From assembly GCA_002403155.1 (NCBI GenBank), contig DHHF01000003.1:3746-67745 (forward strand): 64,000 bases of DNA, read 5' to 3'. The notes below the pieces were generated by a model. It did no database searches, had not been told where the DNA came from, and saw nothing but the letters and a program-made list of their open reading frames with translations. This document shows positions 51,084 through 60,716 of the stretch, piece after piece. How positions within the stretch are numbered: the first letter of the stretch is position 1; each line of letters starts with the position of its first letter. The translations under genes and the position numbers were made by a program. Origin of the DNA: Sulfurovum sp. UBA4779. GTDB lineage: Bacteria; Campylobacterota; Campylobacteria; Campylobacterales; Sulfurovaceae.

Positions 51084-52208
51084 CTACTTTTTCCAGACAT
51101 TACGATTGATATAGTCCGTATAGGAGAGGATGATCCTCAAGACCTTATCCGAGACATTCGGCATGCTATAATCGGCTACATGCCTCAACAGATCGGGGGT
51201 CTGGGTTTCGAGGACCCGCAGCCCTTGCAGTATGCGCTCTTTCTCAAGTCCTACCATCATGACGGATGCTTCTTCCATCGCTTCGGGACGTTCATGTGCT
51301 TCACGTATGTTCAGGGCTGGAAATTTCAAGATAGAGGACTCTTCGCTGATCGTCCCGCTGTCACTGAGCACCGCTTTTGCATCCATCTGAAGTTTGACAT
51401 AGTCATTAAAGCCCAGCGGCTTCATCAGCCTGACCAGCGGGATGAACGTCACCTCTTTCTCTTCGATCCGTTTTCTTGTTCGTGGGTGGGTCGAGACGAT
51501 GATCGGCATCTGGTAGATCTCTGCCATAGCATTCAGTGTTTCCACCAAAGCATCGAAGGTCCTGTCACTTCCGATATTCTCTTCCCTGTGTGCCGAAACG
51601 ACGAAGTATTTCCCTTTTTCCAAAGAGAGCTCGTTGACGATATTTGAAGCCCTGATATCGTCCAGTTTGCTATGGATCACTTCATACATCGGGCTTCCCG
51701 TCTTGATGATCCGGTCAGCGGGCAACCCTTCGCGCAGGAGGTACTCTCTCGCGATGTCGCTGTAGGTCAGGTTGATATCAGAAATATGATCGACGATCTT
51801 TCTGTTAGTCTCTTCGGGTACACGCTGATCGAAACAGCGGTTTCCCGCCTCCATATGAAATATTGGAATCTGGCGTTTCTTCGCCGGGATGGCACAAAGA
51901 CAGCTGTTCGTGTCTCCCAGTACCAGAAAGGCATCGGGCTTCACCTCGGCCAGCAGAGGATCGACCTTGATTAGGATATTGCCGATGGTCTCCGCAGCAC
52001 TACCCAATGCGGCATTGAGAAAATGATCGGGTTTGCGCAGTCCGAAGTCTTTGAAAAAGACTTCGTTCAGTTCATAGTCATAGTTCTGCCCTGTATGCAC
52101 GATGATCTGTTCGATCGCTTCCGACTCATCCAGTTTTTTTATGACCGCAGCCAAGCGGATGATCTCAGGTCTTGTTCCAACAACGGTCATTACTTTCAAT
52201 TTACGCAT
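51084..52208 (-). CDS. capG: UDP-N-acetyl-L-talosamine/L-fucosamine C2 epimerase (CapG/WbjD type)
   Basis: The 374-aa enzyme belongs to the UDP-GlcNAc 2-epimerase family: MTVVGTRPEIIRLAAVIKKL, VHTGQNYDYELNEVFFKD, VLGDTNSCL, HMEAGNRCFDQRVPEETNRKIVDHISDINLTYSD, VSAHREENIGS and VLSDSGTISEESS. Placed directly after capE and capF, it should do the last step to UDP-N-acetyl-L-fucosamine, as CapG in Staphylococcus and WbjD in Pseudomonas. Starts 1 nt after the capF stop region. Confidence 0.9.
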   Translation of the reverse strand: MRKLKVMTVVGTRPEIIRLAAVIKKLDESEAIEQIIVHTGQNYDYELNEVFFKDFGLRKPDHFLNAALGSAAETIGNILIKVDPLLAEVKPDAFLVLGDTNSCLCAIPAKKRQIPIFHMEAGNRCFDQRVPEETNRKIVDHISDINLTYSDIAREYLLREGLPADRIIKTGSPMYEVIHSKLDDIRASNIVNELSLEKGKYFVVSAHREENIGSDRTFDALVETLNAMAEIYQMPIIVSTHPRTRKRIEEKEVTFIPLVRLMKPLGFNDYVKLQMDAKAVLSDSGTISEESSILKFPALNIREAHERPEAMEEASVMMVGLEKERILQGLRVLETQTPDLLRHVADYSMPNVSDKVLRIILSYTDYINRNVWKK

Positions 52209-52209
52209 T

Positions 52210-53319
52210 TCACACCTTTAAAAAATATGTATCCGGATTTTCACGGTCGAAGCGCTCGTTCGCCCACAGCAGCAGTACCATCTCCGTATCTCCGGTATTG
52301 GTGATGTCGTGCGTATATCCGGGGATCATCTCGACGACCTCCATCTTTTTGTCGCTGACTTTATACTCGATGACCTCATCGCCGTGGATCTGGCGCAGTT
52401 TGATGCTGGCCTCCCCTTTGATGACGAGGAATTTCTCGTTTTTCGTGTTATGGTAGTGATTCCCACGCGTAATGCCAGGAGCCGTGGTCGAGATAGAGAC
52501 CTGACCGCTGTCAAGGGTCTTGATAAACTCATAAAACGTACCCCGCTCATCCTGATGCCCGTTCAGAGCATACGAAAAGCGGTCTGTCGGGAGAAAGCTG
52601 AGATAGGTCGCATACAATGCCCGCTCAAATCCCCTTCCTACGCGCGGTGTCAGCAGTGTTTCCCGGCTCTCTTTGAACGACACCAGCAGATCGCGTATCT
52701 CACCGAGACTTTTCCTGTAGACCGGAGAGACATCCCCATATACGGTTCCCGCTTTTCCGTTTTCCTCCAGATGTCGGACGAACTGATCCACGACATCATC
52801 GATGTAGACCAGGCTCAGTTCGACACTTTCGTCGTTGACTTGGAGGGGAAGATCACGTGAGATATTGTGGCACCATGTCGCGATCACGGTGTTGTAGTTC
52901 GGACGTGACCATTTGCCGAACACATTGGGCAGGCGGTAGAGGTAGACCGTCGCTCCGCTGCGCTCTGCATACGCTTCCAGCGCTGCTTCTCCCTCCCGCT
53001 TGCTTTTGCCGTAGTCGTTGTCCCGCTCGGTCTGTACGGAAGAGCTCAGCAGTACGGGGATCTTTCTGCCGCTCTGTTCTGCGAGATCGGCGATACGTCG
53101 GGTCAGGTCGCGGTTGCCTTCGTAGAACTCACCGACGTTCTCCGGACGGTTGACCCCCGCGAGGTGGAAGATGAAGTCAGCCTCCGCTACTTTGGACTCG
53201 AGACTCTCGGGGCTCTCGGAACGCGAAAAAGTATCGATCTCGATCCCTTCCATCCTCTCCAGCCGTTCGATCAGGTTTTTGCCGATAAAGCCCTGGCTTC
53301 CCGTAACCAATACACGCAT
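52210..53319 (-). CDS. capF: UDP-2-acetamido-2,6-dideoxy-hexose reductase with cupin (CapF/WbjC)
   Basis: The 369-aa protein has an N-terminal SDR domain (VLVTGSQGFIGKNLIERLE, nucleotide motif GxxGxxG; IFHLAGVNRPENVGEFYEGN) and a C-terminal cupin (NGHQDERGTFYEFIKTLDSGQVSISTTAPGITRGNHYHNTKNEKFLVIKGEASIKL). This bifunctional layout is diagnostic of CapF/WbjC, the second step in UDP-L-FucNAc synthesis. ATG 53319 overlaps the capE stop; a GTG at 53322 is adjacent. Confidence 0.93.
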   Translation of the reverse strand: MRVLVTGSQGFIGKNLIERLERMEGIEIDTFSRSESPESLESKVAEADFIFHLAGVNRPENVGEFYEGNRDLTRRIADLAEQSGRKIPVLLSSSVQTERDNDYGKSKREGEAALEAYAERSGATVYLYRLPNVFGKWSRPNYNTVIATWCHNISRDLPLQVNDESVELSLVYIDDVVDQFVRHLEENGKAGTVYGDVSPVYRKSLGEIRDLLVSFKESRETLLTPRVGRGFERALYATYLSFLPTDRFSYALNGHQDERGTFYEFIKTLDSGQVSISTTAPGITRGNHYHNTKNEKFLVIKGEASIKLRQIHGDEVIEYKVSDKKMEVVEMIPGYTHDITNTGDTEMVLLLWANERFDRENPDTYFLKV

Positions 53320-54344
53320 CACAGTACTCCGAACTCTTTCAGGTCGTCCTGTATCTCGCGCAGTTCCAGCAGCATCTCTTTCAACTCTGCTTCGTCGAGT
53401 CTATGGGTATTGTGCGAATGGTACTCGTGCGCCTGCGTCACGACCTCTTCCCCGTCCTCGACAAACTTGTTGTAGTTCAGGTCACGCGTATCGGCAGGGA
53501 TGCGGTAGTAGTCCCCCATATCCACGGCTTTGACCATCTCTTCCTTGGTGAGCAGTGTCTCATAGAGTTTCTCTCCATGGCGTGTTCCGATGACGCTGAC
53601 CTTATGCTCCGGTCTGCCCAGCATATTTTTCAAGGTATGCGCCAGCAGCTCGATCGTCGCTGCCGGTGCTTTCTGTACGAAGATATCCCCGTTCGTTCCG
53701 TGCTCGAATGCGAACAGCACCAGCTCGACCGCCTGATCGAGGCTCATCATGAAGCGCGTCATCGCCGGATCGGTGATCGTGATCTCCTGACCTTTGCGTA
53801 TCTGGTCGATAAAGAGCGGGATGACCGACCCGCGCGAAGCCATCACGTTGCCGTAGCGGGTGCAGGCGATCATCGTCTCGTTGTCATCCAGGTTTCTGGA
53901 TTTGGCTACGGCCACACGCTCCATCATCGCTTTGCTGATACCCATGGCGTTGATCGGGTAAACTGCCTTATCGGTGCTGAGGACGATCACCTTTTTCACT
54001 CCGGCATCTATCGCTTCATAGAGGACGTTCTCTGTCCCGATGACATTGGTCTTCACTGCCTGCATCGGGTAGAACTCGCACGATGGCACCTGCTTCAGTG
54101 CCGCAGCATGGAAGACGAAGTCCACTCCCCTCATCGCATCTTTAACAGAGTTGCTGTCTCTCACATCTCCGAGGTAGAACTTCAGCTTCGGGTTGTTGTA
54201 CTGCTTACGCATATCATCCTGTTTCTTCTCATCCCGTGAAAAGATACGGATCTCTTTGATATCAGTATCCAAAAACCTTCTAAGAACAGCATTCCCGAAA
54301 GAGCCTGTTCCTCCCGTGATCAGTAGTGTTTTTCCCTTAAACAT
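53319..54344 (-). CDS. capE: UDP-GlcNAc 4,6-dehydratase/5-epimerase (CapE/WbjB)
   Basis: The 341-aa SDR enzyme has FKGKTLLITGGTGSFGNAVLRRFL, FHAAALKQVPSCEFYPMQAVKTNVIGTENVL, and INAMGISKAMMERVAVAKS with Met in place of the usual catalytic Tyr, as in the CapE/FlaA1-like extended SDR family. C-terminal GDYYRIPADTRDLNYNKF fits CapE/WbjB. It starts UDP-L-FucNAc synthesis. First of capE-capF-capG, overlapping the end of the upstream glycosyltransferase by 8 nt. Confidence 0.92.
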   Translation of the reverse strand: MFKGKTLLITGGTGSFGNAVLRRFLDTDIKEIRIFSRDEKKQDDMRKQYNNPKLKFYLGDVRDSNSVKDAMRGVDFVFHAAALKQVPSCEFYPMQAVKTNVIGTENVLYEAIDAGVKKVIVLSTDKAVYPINAMGISKAMMERVAVAKSRNLDDNETMIACTRYGNVMASRGSVIPLFIDQIRKGQEITITDPAMTRFMMSLDQAVELVLFAFEHGTNGDIFVQKAPAATIELLAHTLKNMLGRPEHKVSVIGTRHGEKLYETLLTKEEMVKAVDMGDYYRIPADTRDLNYNKFVEDGEEVVTQAHEYHSHNTHRLDEAELKEMLLELREIQDDLKEFGVL

Positions 54345-55536
54345 TTTCTTCCTTTTGTAGATTTTTATTTTTTAATGGCTTGTTGAAAACCTGCCGATTT
54401 GCTTCCAGCAATTCTGGACTTGTCAATCGTTCAAGGACTTTTTGACGGATATGCTGTCGTTCTTGATATTTCTCATCAGATGTTCTCAAACTCATCCTTT
54501 CAATCACTTTGACAAAAGCACTCGTATCATCAAGAGAGATATCCCATCCCAATCCATCATTCTCAAGATCTTTCCACGGTGTCTGATCGCTTATCAAAAC
54601 CGGAGTTCCAACGCTCAGCGATTCCGCGATCACATGACCATAGTTTTCTCCACGGGTCGGGAACAAAAAAAGATCGTATTGCGCAAATGTCTTTGCCACA
54701 TCATCTGGATGTGCCAATCCACAATAGTTTACGTCAATATTGGCTGGCAGTGAACCTATCAACCCTTCGCATAGTGCCCAATATGCCTTATCTTCGATTG
54801 GCCCATATATGTCAAATTTGACTTTTGCTGCTACTTGTTTCAAAAGACGCAGAGCATAATCAAGATTCTTCATCGGTGAAATACGTGATAAGAAAATCAT
54901 GTGCAATCCCATATGATCTCTATCAGGTTGACTATCAGCAAAATTATCTTCGGATATTTTTGCCGGCAAATCAAGAGCCGTCACAATCGATTCACCCTGG
55001 ATCCCAAATTCACGTTTGATATCATCAACTTCATGGGCGCTCGAAGCATGCCAATAAATATTGCTGTAGATTCCGAACCATTTTGCAACTTTTATAAAAA
55101 TGTTCTTTTTAAAATGTTTAAGTTGTATAGCCCCCTCGGAAAATTCTCCACGGGGAGCCAGCAGTACCGTTCTATTTTTTAAGCGGCCAATCCGACGTGC
55201 CAACAATGGCTTGAGGGTAAAAAGCGGATCAAAAAAACTGTTCAGATACATCAAATCATGTGCTGTAGCATTGATAATATCTGTTATCCCACTCAAAGTC
55301 TGATTTTCAGGCGAGAGATAGAACACTTTTGCGCCTTGTATATCATTCCACTGGTTTACATTAATGTCTACATATGGTACCGTATCTCCCATATCACGAT
55401 CACGCGTCACGATCCAAAATTCAAAATCATTACTGAGATGATCCACCATATTGGCAATTGTTCGCAGCGGACCGCCGGCTTTGTAGCCCGGGAGGTAATA
55501 ACTGACGAATGTGAGAATTTTGGGTTTTAAAGTCAT
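54337..55536 (-). CDS. Glycosyltransferase family 4 protein
   Basis: The 399-aa GT-B enzyme has an N-terminal LTFVSYYLPGYKAGGPLRTIANMVDHLS and a C-terminal donor site MHMIFLSRISPMKNLDYALRLLKQVAAKVKFDIYGP...DVAKTFAQYDLFLFPTRGENYGHVIAESLSVGTPVLISDQTPW with the E-x7-E pattern (ENYGHVIAE). Donor and acceptor unknown. Base composition becomes clearly more AT-rich from here toward 59.4 kb. It overlaps the wzy-like gene by 4 nt. Confidence 0.88.
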   Translation of the reverse strand: MTLKPKILTFVSYYLPGYKAGGPLRTIANMVDHLSNDFEFWIVTRDRDMGDTVPYVDINVNQWNDIQGAKVFYLSPENQTLSGITDIINATAHDLMYLNSFFDPLFTLKPLLARRIGRLKNRTVLLAPRGEFSEGAIQLKHFKKNIFIKVAKWFGIYSNIYWHASSAHEVDDIKREFGIQGESIVTALDLPAKISEDNFADSQPDRDHMGLHMIFLSRISPMKNLDYALRLLKQVAAKVKFDIYGPIEDKAYWALCEGLIGSLPANIDVNYCGLAHPDDVAKTFAQYDLFLFPTRGENYGHVIAESLSVGTPVLISDQTPWKDLENDGLGWDISLDDTSAFVKVIERMSLRTSDEKYQERQHIRQKVLERLTSPELLEANRQVFNKPLKNKNLQKEENV

Positions 55537-56786
55537 TTTATATTTCCTGAAAATTGTTCAATTGGATGCTTGTTAAGATTTTTATTTGAATAATTCATTA
55601 ATGAAATTAACATTATCCAAAACACAAATGCATTGACATTACCTAAATAAAATAACCATGATTCAAAGTTCACATGAATCAAGGATGATAAAACAATAAC
55701 CAACAAGATCATATACATAAAATTATTTTTTAAATATTTAACTTTTCTAAATAATGAAAAAACGATTACAGTCATTATCAAGACAATTAATGAACCAATA
55801 AAAATACCAAACTCTTCAAGAATTGACAATATCGTATTTCCTTTTTCAGTCTTATCATCTATTGCTTGTTCTAAGTAGTTTCTAGAATTTATCCCATATC
55901 CCCACCCTGTATATAGTCTTGCTTCTATTCCTTTTAGTCGTTCATTCCAAAGAGCCTCTCTTGTAGAAAAAACATTGGTTGTATCCTGAAATTCATATTT
56001 ACTCATAAAGTAACCTGTAATCAAGTTGGTCTTGCCATAATTAAACAATGAAATAAGTATTACAAATGTGCCTAACGATAACAATGTAAAATTTCTTATC
56101 GAATTTCTGCTCCATTTAAAATATGAAAAATAGATAAAGAAAAAAACTATAATTGCAAAAGACAATATGGCAGCTCTTGAATGAGTCAGAATCAATAAAA
56201 AAACTAAATTACTAAATAATAAAAATGAAGCTAATATATAAAGTTTATTTTGTAGAGATTTAATTTTCCACATGGTTGCAGGCAACATAAATAATGCGAG
56301 CAGTGCGCCAAAGGTATTGGCGTTAACAAAAATACTTTTAAAATTTCCCATTTCAAAAACTCTAGAATCACCTATTAAAATATAATAATCAGATATTAAT
56401 GCAATAATTACACCGGTAAAAAGAAAAAAATTAAATATTAAATTTATGATTTTTTCAAATTTTAATACACCTACTAAAAAATAAATATCAAAAAAAATAA
56501 TTAGCATGTAAAGCCCCCTAATCATACTATTCCATGGATCGGCCGAGAACAATGTACCAAAAAAAATCATCAAAAAAAACATTACAATCAACAATTTCAT
56601 AAATATATCTTTTCTTATTACTACAGAATTGTTTTTTATGTAAAAAATAGCTATTGCACCAATTATCAATAAGATAATATATTTAAAAGGCGTCAAAAAT
56701 GTAAAATTGTACATATCAGAGTCTAAAGATAATAGAACGTTGACTATCAAAGATAAAGTTAATAATATTGATAATATTCTGATCAT
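55533..56786 (-). CDS. O-antigen ligase/polymerase family protein (Wzy-like)
   Basis: The 417-aa protein has about 11-12 membrane helices and a large loop containing FSTREALWNERLKGIEARLYTGWGYGINSRNY, typical of the Wzy_C/O-antigen ligase (WaaL-Wzy) superfamily where GxGxx in this loop is conserved. It should polymerise repeat units flipped by the Wzx protein encoded upstream, or ligate the polysaccharide. Very AT-rich. Overlaps the preceding 137-aa gene by 4 nt. Confidence 0.85.
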   Translation of the reverse strand: MIRILSILLTLSLIVNVLLSLDSDMYNFTFLTPFKYIILLIIGAIAIFYIKNNSVVIRKDIFMKLLIVMFFLMIFFGTLFSADPWNSMIRGLYMLIIFFDIYFLVGVLKFEKIINLIFNFFLFTGVIIALISDYYILIGDSRVFEMGNFKSIFVNANTFGALLALFMLPATMWKIKSLQNKLYILASFLLFSNLVFLLILTHSRAAILSFAIIVFFFIYFSYFKWSRNSIRNFTLLSLGTFVILISLFNYGKTNLITGYFMSKYEFQDTTNVFSTREALWNERLKGIEARLYTGWGYGINSRNYLEQAIDDKTEKGNTILSILEEFGIFIGSLIVLIMTVIVFSLFRKVKYLKNNFMYMILLVIVLSSLIHVNFESWLFYLGNVNAFVFWIMLISLMNYSNKNLNKHPIEQFSGNIK

Positions 56787-57196
56787 TTTCTTACAAACCT
56801 TTTTATATCAATAAATACTTTTTTTATATATTGTCGGGCAACAACATAACTGACAAACCAAAATAAGATCAAGATATTTGCATAGAAATAGATATTATCG
56901 CTAAATTCACCTGTCATACCCAACCATGGTTGACGGTTAAAAATAAACTGTAGTAAAGGTAGTGTGCATAAAAATACTAAATTAAAAACCCAAAAAACTT
57001 TGTTAAATGAATATGAGGTTTTGTCTGAAAAAACTAAAAAAATTAAAGATAAAATTATATTTATTACAAAAGTAACGATAACAAGTATTTCAGTACGATG
57101 GAAGTTAGAAAATCCAAAAAAATAAATTAACAAAAATAATAAAGCTGTTGTAAGCATAATAAATAAATAAAATGTAGATTTTTGTATAATTGTCAT
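56783..57196 (-). CDS. Small four-helix membrane protein
   Basis: The 137-aa product has about four helices (FYLFIMLTTALLFLLIYFFGF, ILVIVTFVINIILSLIFLVF, VFWVFNLVFLCTLPLLQFIF, IYFYANILILFWFVSYVVA). The pattern PLLQFIFNRQPWLG...DNIYFYANILIL resembles the N-terminal quarter of O-antigen polysaccharide polymerases (full length about 450 aa). It might be a remnant of a polymerase or a separate small subunit. The coding sequence has no internal break. Confidence 0.6.
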   Translation of the reverse strand: MTIIQKSTFYLFIMLTTALLFLLIYFFGFSNFHRTEILVIVTFVINIILSLIFLVFSDKTSYSFNKVFWVFNLVFLCTLPLLQFIFNRQPWLGMTGEFSDNIYFYANILILFWFVSYVVARQYIKKVFIDIKRFVRK

Positions 57197-57231
57197 ATCA
57201 ATATGTACTCCTGACTGATAAAATAAAAAAC

Positions 57232-58245
57232 TTACTTCTCATAACTACTTTTACTTGCAAAAGTATACTCAAAAGCTTCAGCTATGATGGATTTTGCTTT
57301 TTTAAAATCACATAAATCGACCGAATCGTTCAAACAGAGCAGTTGAAATCGCTGATTTCGGATATAACTTGCAGCCATTTGACAATCTTTTTCTGTTGCT
57401 AACCCTATCATCAAGGAATCATTAACCCCTATAGGCTCAAACGTCCCTTTTGCTAATTGCCAATAGCGAAATAAATATTGATTAACATTTCCGGCTTTTT
57501 TGAATTTTGTTTGACTTGTATTTAGCAGAACTTCTCTTTCTTTTTCCCAAACTTCCAAATAAGTGCTTTTTAAAAATGCGGCCGGTTGGTGTGGATCATA
57601 AAATCCTGTAAAGTCAGGCCAAGGCAACAAAAATAGTGTTCTAAATATCTTAGTGCCATATACGATATTGAACCATTTGAAAAAATTTTGCTTTATCGTT
57701 TGTTTTTTATTGAAATACTTTCCTATGATTTTTATATCGTCAATTAATGTATGCGCCAAATCATTTGAAGGAGAAATCACATTAGACACTGCTATATCCC
57801 TAGGTTTGCCATCTAAAAAAAATCTTTCTTTAGATGTTGGTTGCAACAAAAACGTATCGTCATTGAAATAGACAAAATGCTCTGACAAACCGTCTATACG
57901 ATGTAAATTTACTTCAATCGCTCTTGAATTAAACGTAGGTAAACAAGATTGATCCTCAAAAATATCCTCATGTAAGACAATGTTTAATTTTGGGTGGTTA
58001 GTATCCAGCCATTCTGGCAAATGACCATATGTAACAAAATGTATTTTATTTACCCATGGAGCATACATTTCTATTGAACGAAACCAATATTGTAAATTAT
58101 CCCAATCACGAAAACGTACTTCATTTTTATCACCGTTTTTGTCTATTGGGGCATATCTATTAAAATCTTCTCTCCATTTTGGGTCATTTCCGTCAACCCA
58201 CATAAGAATAAAATCGATTTTTATGTTTTTATTCATTGACATCAT
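57232..58245 (-). CDS. Stealth-family capsular sugar-phosphate transferase
   Basis: The 337-aa protein has the Stealth regions in order: CR1 IDFILMWVDGNDPKWREDF, CR2 RFRDWDNLQYWFRSIEMYAPWVNKIHFVTYGHLPEWLDTNHPKLNIVLHEDIF, CR3 with SRAIEVNLHRIDGLSEHFVYFNDDTFLLQPT, and CR4 SLMIGLAT-like end. Stealth enzymes transfer hexose-1-phosphate to capsule polymers of pathogens such as meningococci; they are related to GlcNAc-phosphotransferase. It suggests phosphodiester links in the repeat unit. Starts inside the end of the pyruvyl transferase gene; ATG 58236 is an alternative. Confidence 0.9.
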   Translation of the reverse strand: MMSMNKNIKIDFILMWVDGNDPKWREDFNRYAPIDKNGDKNEVRFRDWDNLQYWFRSIEMYAPWVNKIHFVTYGHLPEWLDTNHPKLNIVLHEDIFEDQSCLPTFNSRAIEVNLHRIDGLSEHFVYFNDDTFLLQPTSKERFFLDGKPRDIAVSNVISPSNDLAHTLIDDIKIIGKYFNKKQTIKQNFFKWFNIVYGTKIFRTLFLLPWPDFTGFYDPHQPAAFLKSTYLEVWEKEREVLLNTSQTKFKKAGNVNQYLFRYWQLAKGTFEPIGVNDSLMIGLATEKDCQMAASYIRNQRFQLLCLNDSVDLCDFKKAKSIIAEAFEYTFASKSSYEK

Positions 58246-59413
58246 CCATTGACTTTTTATCTATTATTCCATAAATTTCATCCCACATTTTTAACACAAG
58301 AGCTTTCTGTATATCGGAGGAATTTTTAATAGTTTTTTTTGCTCTCTCCCTTTTGGTTTGATCTATAAGCACAGATAAAGCAGCATTTATTTTTTCATCT
58401 GAAGCATCAACCGATAACAATCCTTCTTTAAAATTGTAATCATTGAGTAGCATTTCATATTTATGGCTCCAACCTGTTGCTATTGCAGGTACACCTTGGG
58501 AGAGTGCATTGACAAGTCCATGGAATCTACTGCCGATCATTCCATCACATGCACCTATAATACCCTTAATTTTCAGAGGATCTTTCTCTATAACAATATT
58601 GAGTTCAGCATTTGCAAGTTTCATGATTTTTTTGGCCAACTCCAAATCTTCTTTTCCTTCGTGTATCAGAAAAAAAGGCTTTAAATTATGACTTTTTAAT
58701 AATTTAATACATTTGGACATAAATATAGGATATTGCTGTGCATCTGATGTTGTTGTTTTATCCAACATACGAATATTTGGGACGATACAGATTTTATTTT
58801 CTTCAGTATTAAAATTATTTGGCAGTGTTCCTTCTAGCAAATTTGTAAAATCTGGGTATAGTGAATAATTTTCTTGTATTGGATTTAATTCTTCAACATA
58901 TTTATAGGATATCTTATCCCTAATAAAAATTCTATCTGCTAATTCAAGTATAGTCTGAAATGCTTTTTTTATTTTTTTATTTTTAAATGGACCAAAGGCT
59001 TGTGGCATAAATATAACAATTGTATTATTCTTTTTCCATCTCTTGACATCTAATGCTGTACCCACGGTATTCATTACTCCTTGTTGATCCCCATATGCAA
59101 AACCTGCAGCATCTAAAACAATATCTACTTCTGAATCCAGTACTAAACCAAATCTATCTCTAAATCCTTTAGGTACATAATTAAAAATTTTATCCCATTC
59201 AATACCATATTTTCTAAAATGTACCTTTTGATACAAATTGAGTTTTGCTCTTTCTAAATAATCTGCACCAGCGGGATAGCCTTTTCTTGCATTAACTGGC
59301 TGCATCACAATTTTTGCATCTGGATATCTGCTTCTTAATCTATCAAGAATAGCCAATAACATCAACTCTGCACCTTTATTGACAAAGTTTACTTTTCTAA
59401 TTTCAATTACCAT
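58229..59413 (-). CDS. Polysaccharide pyruvyl transferase family protein
   Basis: The 394-aa protein opens MVIEIRKVNFVNKGAELMLLAILDRL and shows YGDQQGVMNTV, FMPQAFGPFKNKKIKKAFQTILELADRIFIRDKISYKYV and IGACDGMIGSRFHGLVNALSQGVPAIATGWSHKYEMLLNDY with the conserved GSRxHGxxxA...P motif. Members add pyruvate ketals to sugars (CsaB, WcaK). Adjacent to the F420-hydrogenase-beta-type protein, a pairing often seen in such clusters. Substrate unknown. Confidence 0.88.
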   Translation of the reverse strand: MVIEIRKVNFVNKGAELMLLAILDRLRSRYPDAKIVMQPVNARKGYPAGADYLERAKLNLYQKVHFRKYGIEWDKIFNYVPKGFRDRFGLVLDSEVDIVLDAAGFAYGDQQGVMNTVGTALDVKRWKKNNTIVIFMPQAFGPFKNKKIKKAFQTILELADRIFIRDKISYKYVEELNPIQENYSLYPDFTNLLEGTLPNNFNTEENKICIVPNIRMLDKTTTSDAQQYPIFMSKCIKLLKSHNLKPFFLIHEGKEDLELAKKIMKLANAELNIVIEKDPLKIKGIIGACDGMIGSRFHGLVNALSQGVPAIATGWSHKYEMLLNDYNFKEGLLSVDASDEKINAALSVLIDQTKRERAKKTIKNSSDIQKALVLKMWDEIYGIIDKKSMDDVNE

Positions 59414-59417
59414 GTCA

Positions 59418-60716
59418 TTACCCTTTTATCAGTTTTCTAATTATGGTTTTTATTTGACTAAGCGGACGCTTAATTGCTCTTTTTAGTTTCTTGTTTGTAT
59501 AATGTTTTTGTGCATCAAATAGTAATTTTTCTTTTGATTCATACTTGTCCAAACTTAAAGAGTGCAACAGATTGACTTTTTCTTTTGAAAATTCTTGAGC
59601 TATTTTAGGGGTAAACGGATAATTCGGAACCTTTTTACCCAAGGCCTGCCATGCACTGACATAGTTGCTCCACTCTTTTTTCTTTTTGGCGATCCCCTGC
59701 CCCCTAATAACGCTTTGCTGGTCTACATCACGCAAAACGACATAGCGCGCATTTTTGGTTTTGTCGATGAGCTCTTTGCCTATTTGTGTACGGGTCAGCA
59801 CTAGCGTTTCACCATTTTTTCTATCCACTCCCTCAACCCCGTGAGGATCACCCATCACCACATCGGCAAAGACATTAAGCTTGTCAAAACAGAGTCTACA
59901 GCGTGCCGGGGTAAAAAAGTCTTTCATCTCCATACGTACGGATTTGTCGAGCATGTATTCGGACCCGTCGGCAGTGGTCACTACGGGATTACCGGGATAG
60001 GCTGGTTTTTGTTTATCTCGATAGACAAAGTTTTTTACAGGCTCTTTTGTTGCCTGCATCGAGATAAAATCGATCGCCGAAGCTGTCATTACCCTGTCAC
60101 AAATCAAACCGATCTTGATGATCTCTTTTTTTGTCAGCCACTTATAGACATCACAAAGATTTTGCAGACTGTGAAAATGGCAGGAAAGCCCTACGATAGC
60201 GATCGGACCATCAACGTTTTTCAGCTCCGGGATGGCACTGAGCAGAGGGATGGGGGTGTATTTCGACTTTTGTGATGCATAGAGCTCCTGACTGCTTCGC
60301 ACAAGCGCAAAATCACCCCGGGGCGGGATATCTTCTCTCATCACAGCTACCAATGCAACCTCTATAGCACCACTGTCAAGCAACTGGGCTAGCAGTGCAG
60401 TCGTCACTCCCCCGCTTTGGCTGTTTTTAAAAGTCGTCTCATCTGTGGCTTTACCCACCTCACATCCAAGCAGATTACCCACAAACGGATCGTCTGGTAC
60501 TATATCCTGAAGTGTTTTACCGAAGTGATCCCCCGAACACACCTCAAAACACAACCCGCAGTTGGTGCAGGTATCATAATCGATCTTTGGCATATAGTAC
60601 CCACCTACAGACTCAGTAAAACTGATCGAGTCATGCCCGCAGCTGGCAAAACACGCACCACAGCTATGGCAAAGATGTTCGTCAACGACCTGAGTGATGT
60701 CCAGTTTTTTATTCAT
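59418..60716 (-). CDS. Ferredoxin-type F420 hydrogenase/dehydrogenase beta-subunit family protein
   Basis: The 432-aa protein has two [4Fe-4S] motifs: C16-x2-C-x2-C-x3-C (CHSCGACFASC) and C50-x2-C-x2-C-x3-C (CTNCGLCFEVC). A FrhB-like N-terminal and C-terminal domain follow (SQSGGVTTALLAQLLDSGAIEVALV, IVGLSCHFHSLQNL, FFTPARCRLCFDKLNVFADVVMGDPHGV). In polysaccharide loci this family sits beside pyruvyl transferases; the redox role there is unproven. It probably does not use F420. Overlaps wzx by 4 nt. Confidence 0.85.
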   Translation of the reverse strand: MNKKLDITQVVDEHLCHSCGACFASCGHDSISFTESVGGYYMPKIDYDTCTNCGLCFEVCSGDHFGKTLQDIVPDDPFVGNLLGCEVGKATDETTFKNSQSGGVTTALLAQLLDSGAIEVALVAVMREDIPPRGDFALVRSSQELYASQKSKYTPIPLLSAIPELKNVDGPIAIVGLSCHFHSLQNLCDVYKWLTKKEIIKIGLICDRVMTASAIDFISMQATKEPVKNFVYRDKQKPAYPGNPVVTTADGSEYMLDKSVRMEMKDFFTPARCRLCFDKLNVFADVVMGDPHGVEGVDRKNGETLVLTRTQIGKELIDKTKNARYVVLRDVDQQSVIRGQGIAKKKKEWSNYVSAWQALGKKVPNYPFTPKIAQEFSKEKVNLLHSLSLDKYESKEKLLFDAQKHYTNKKLKRAIKRPLSQIKTIIRKLIKG

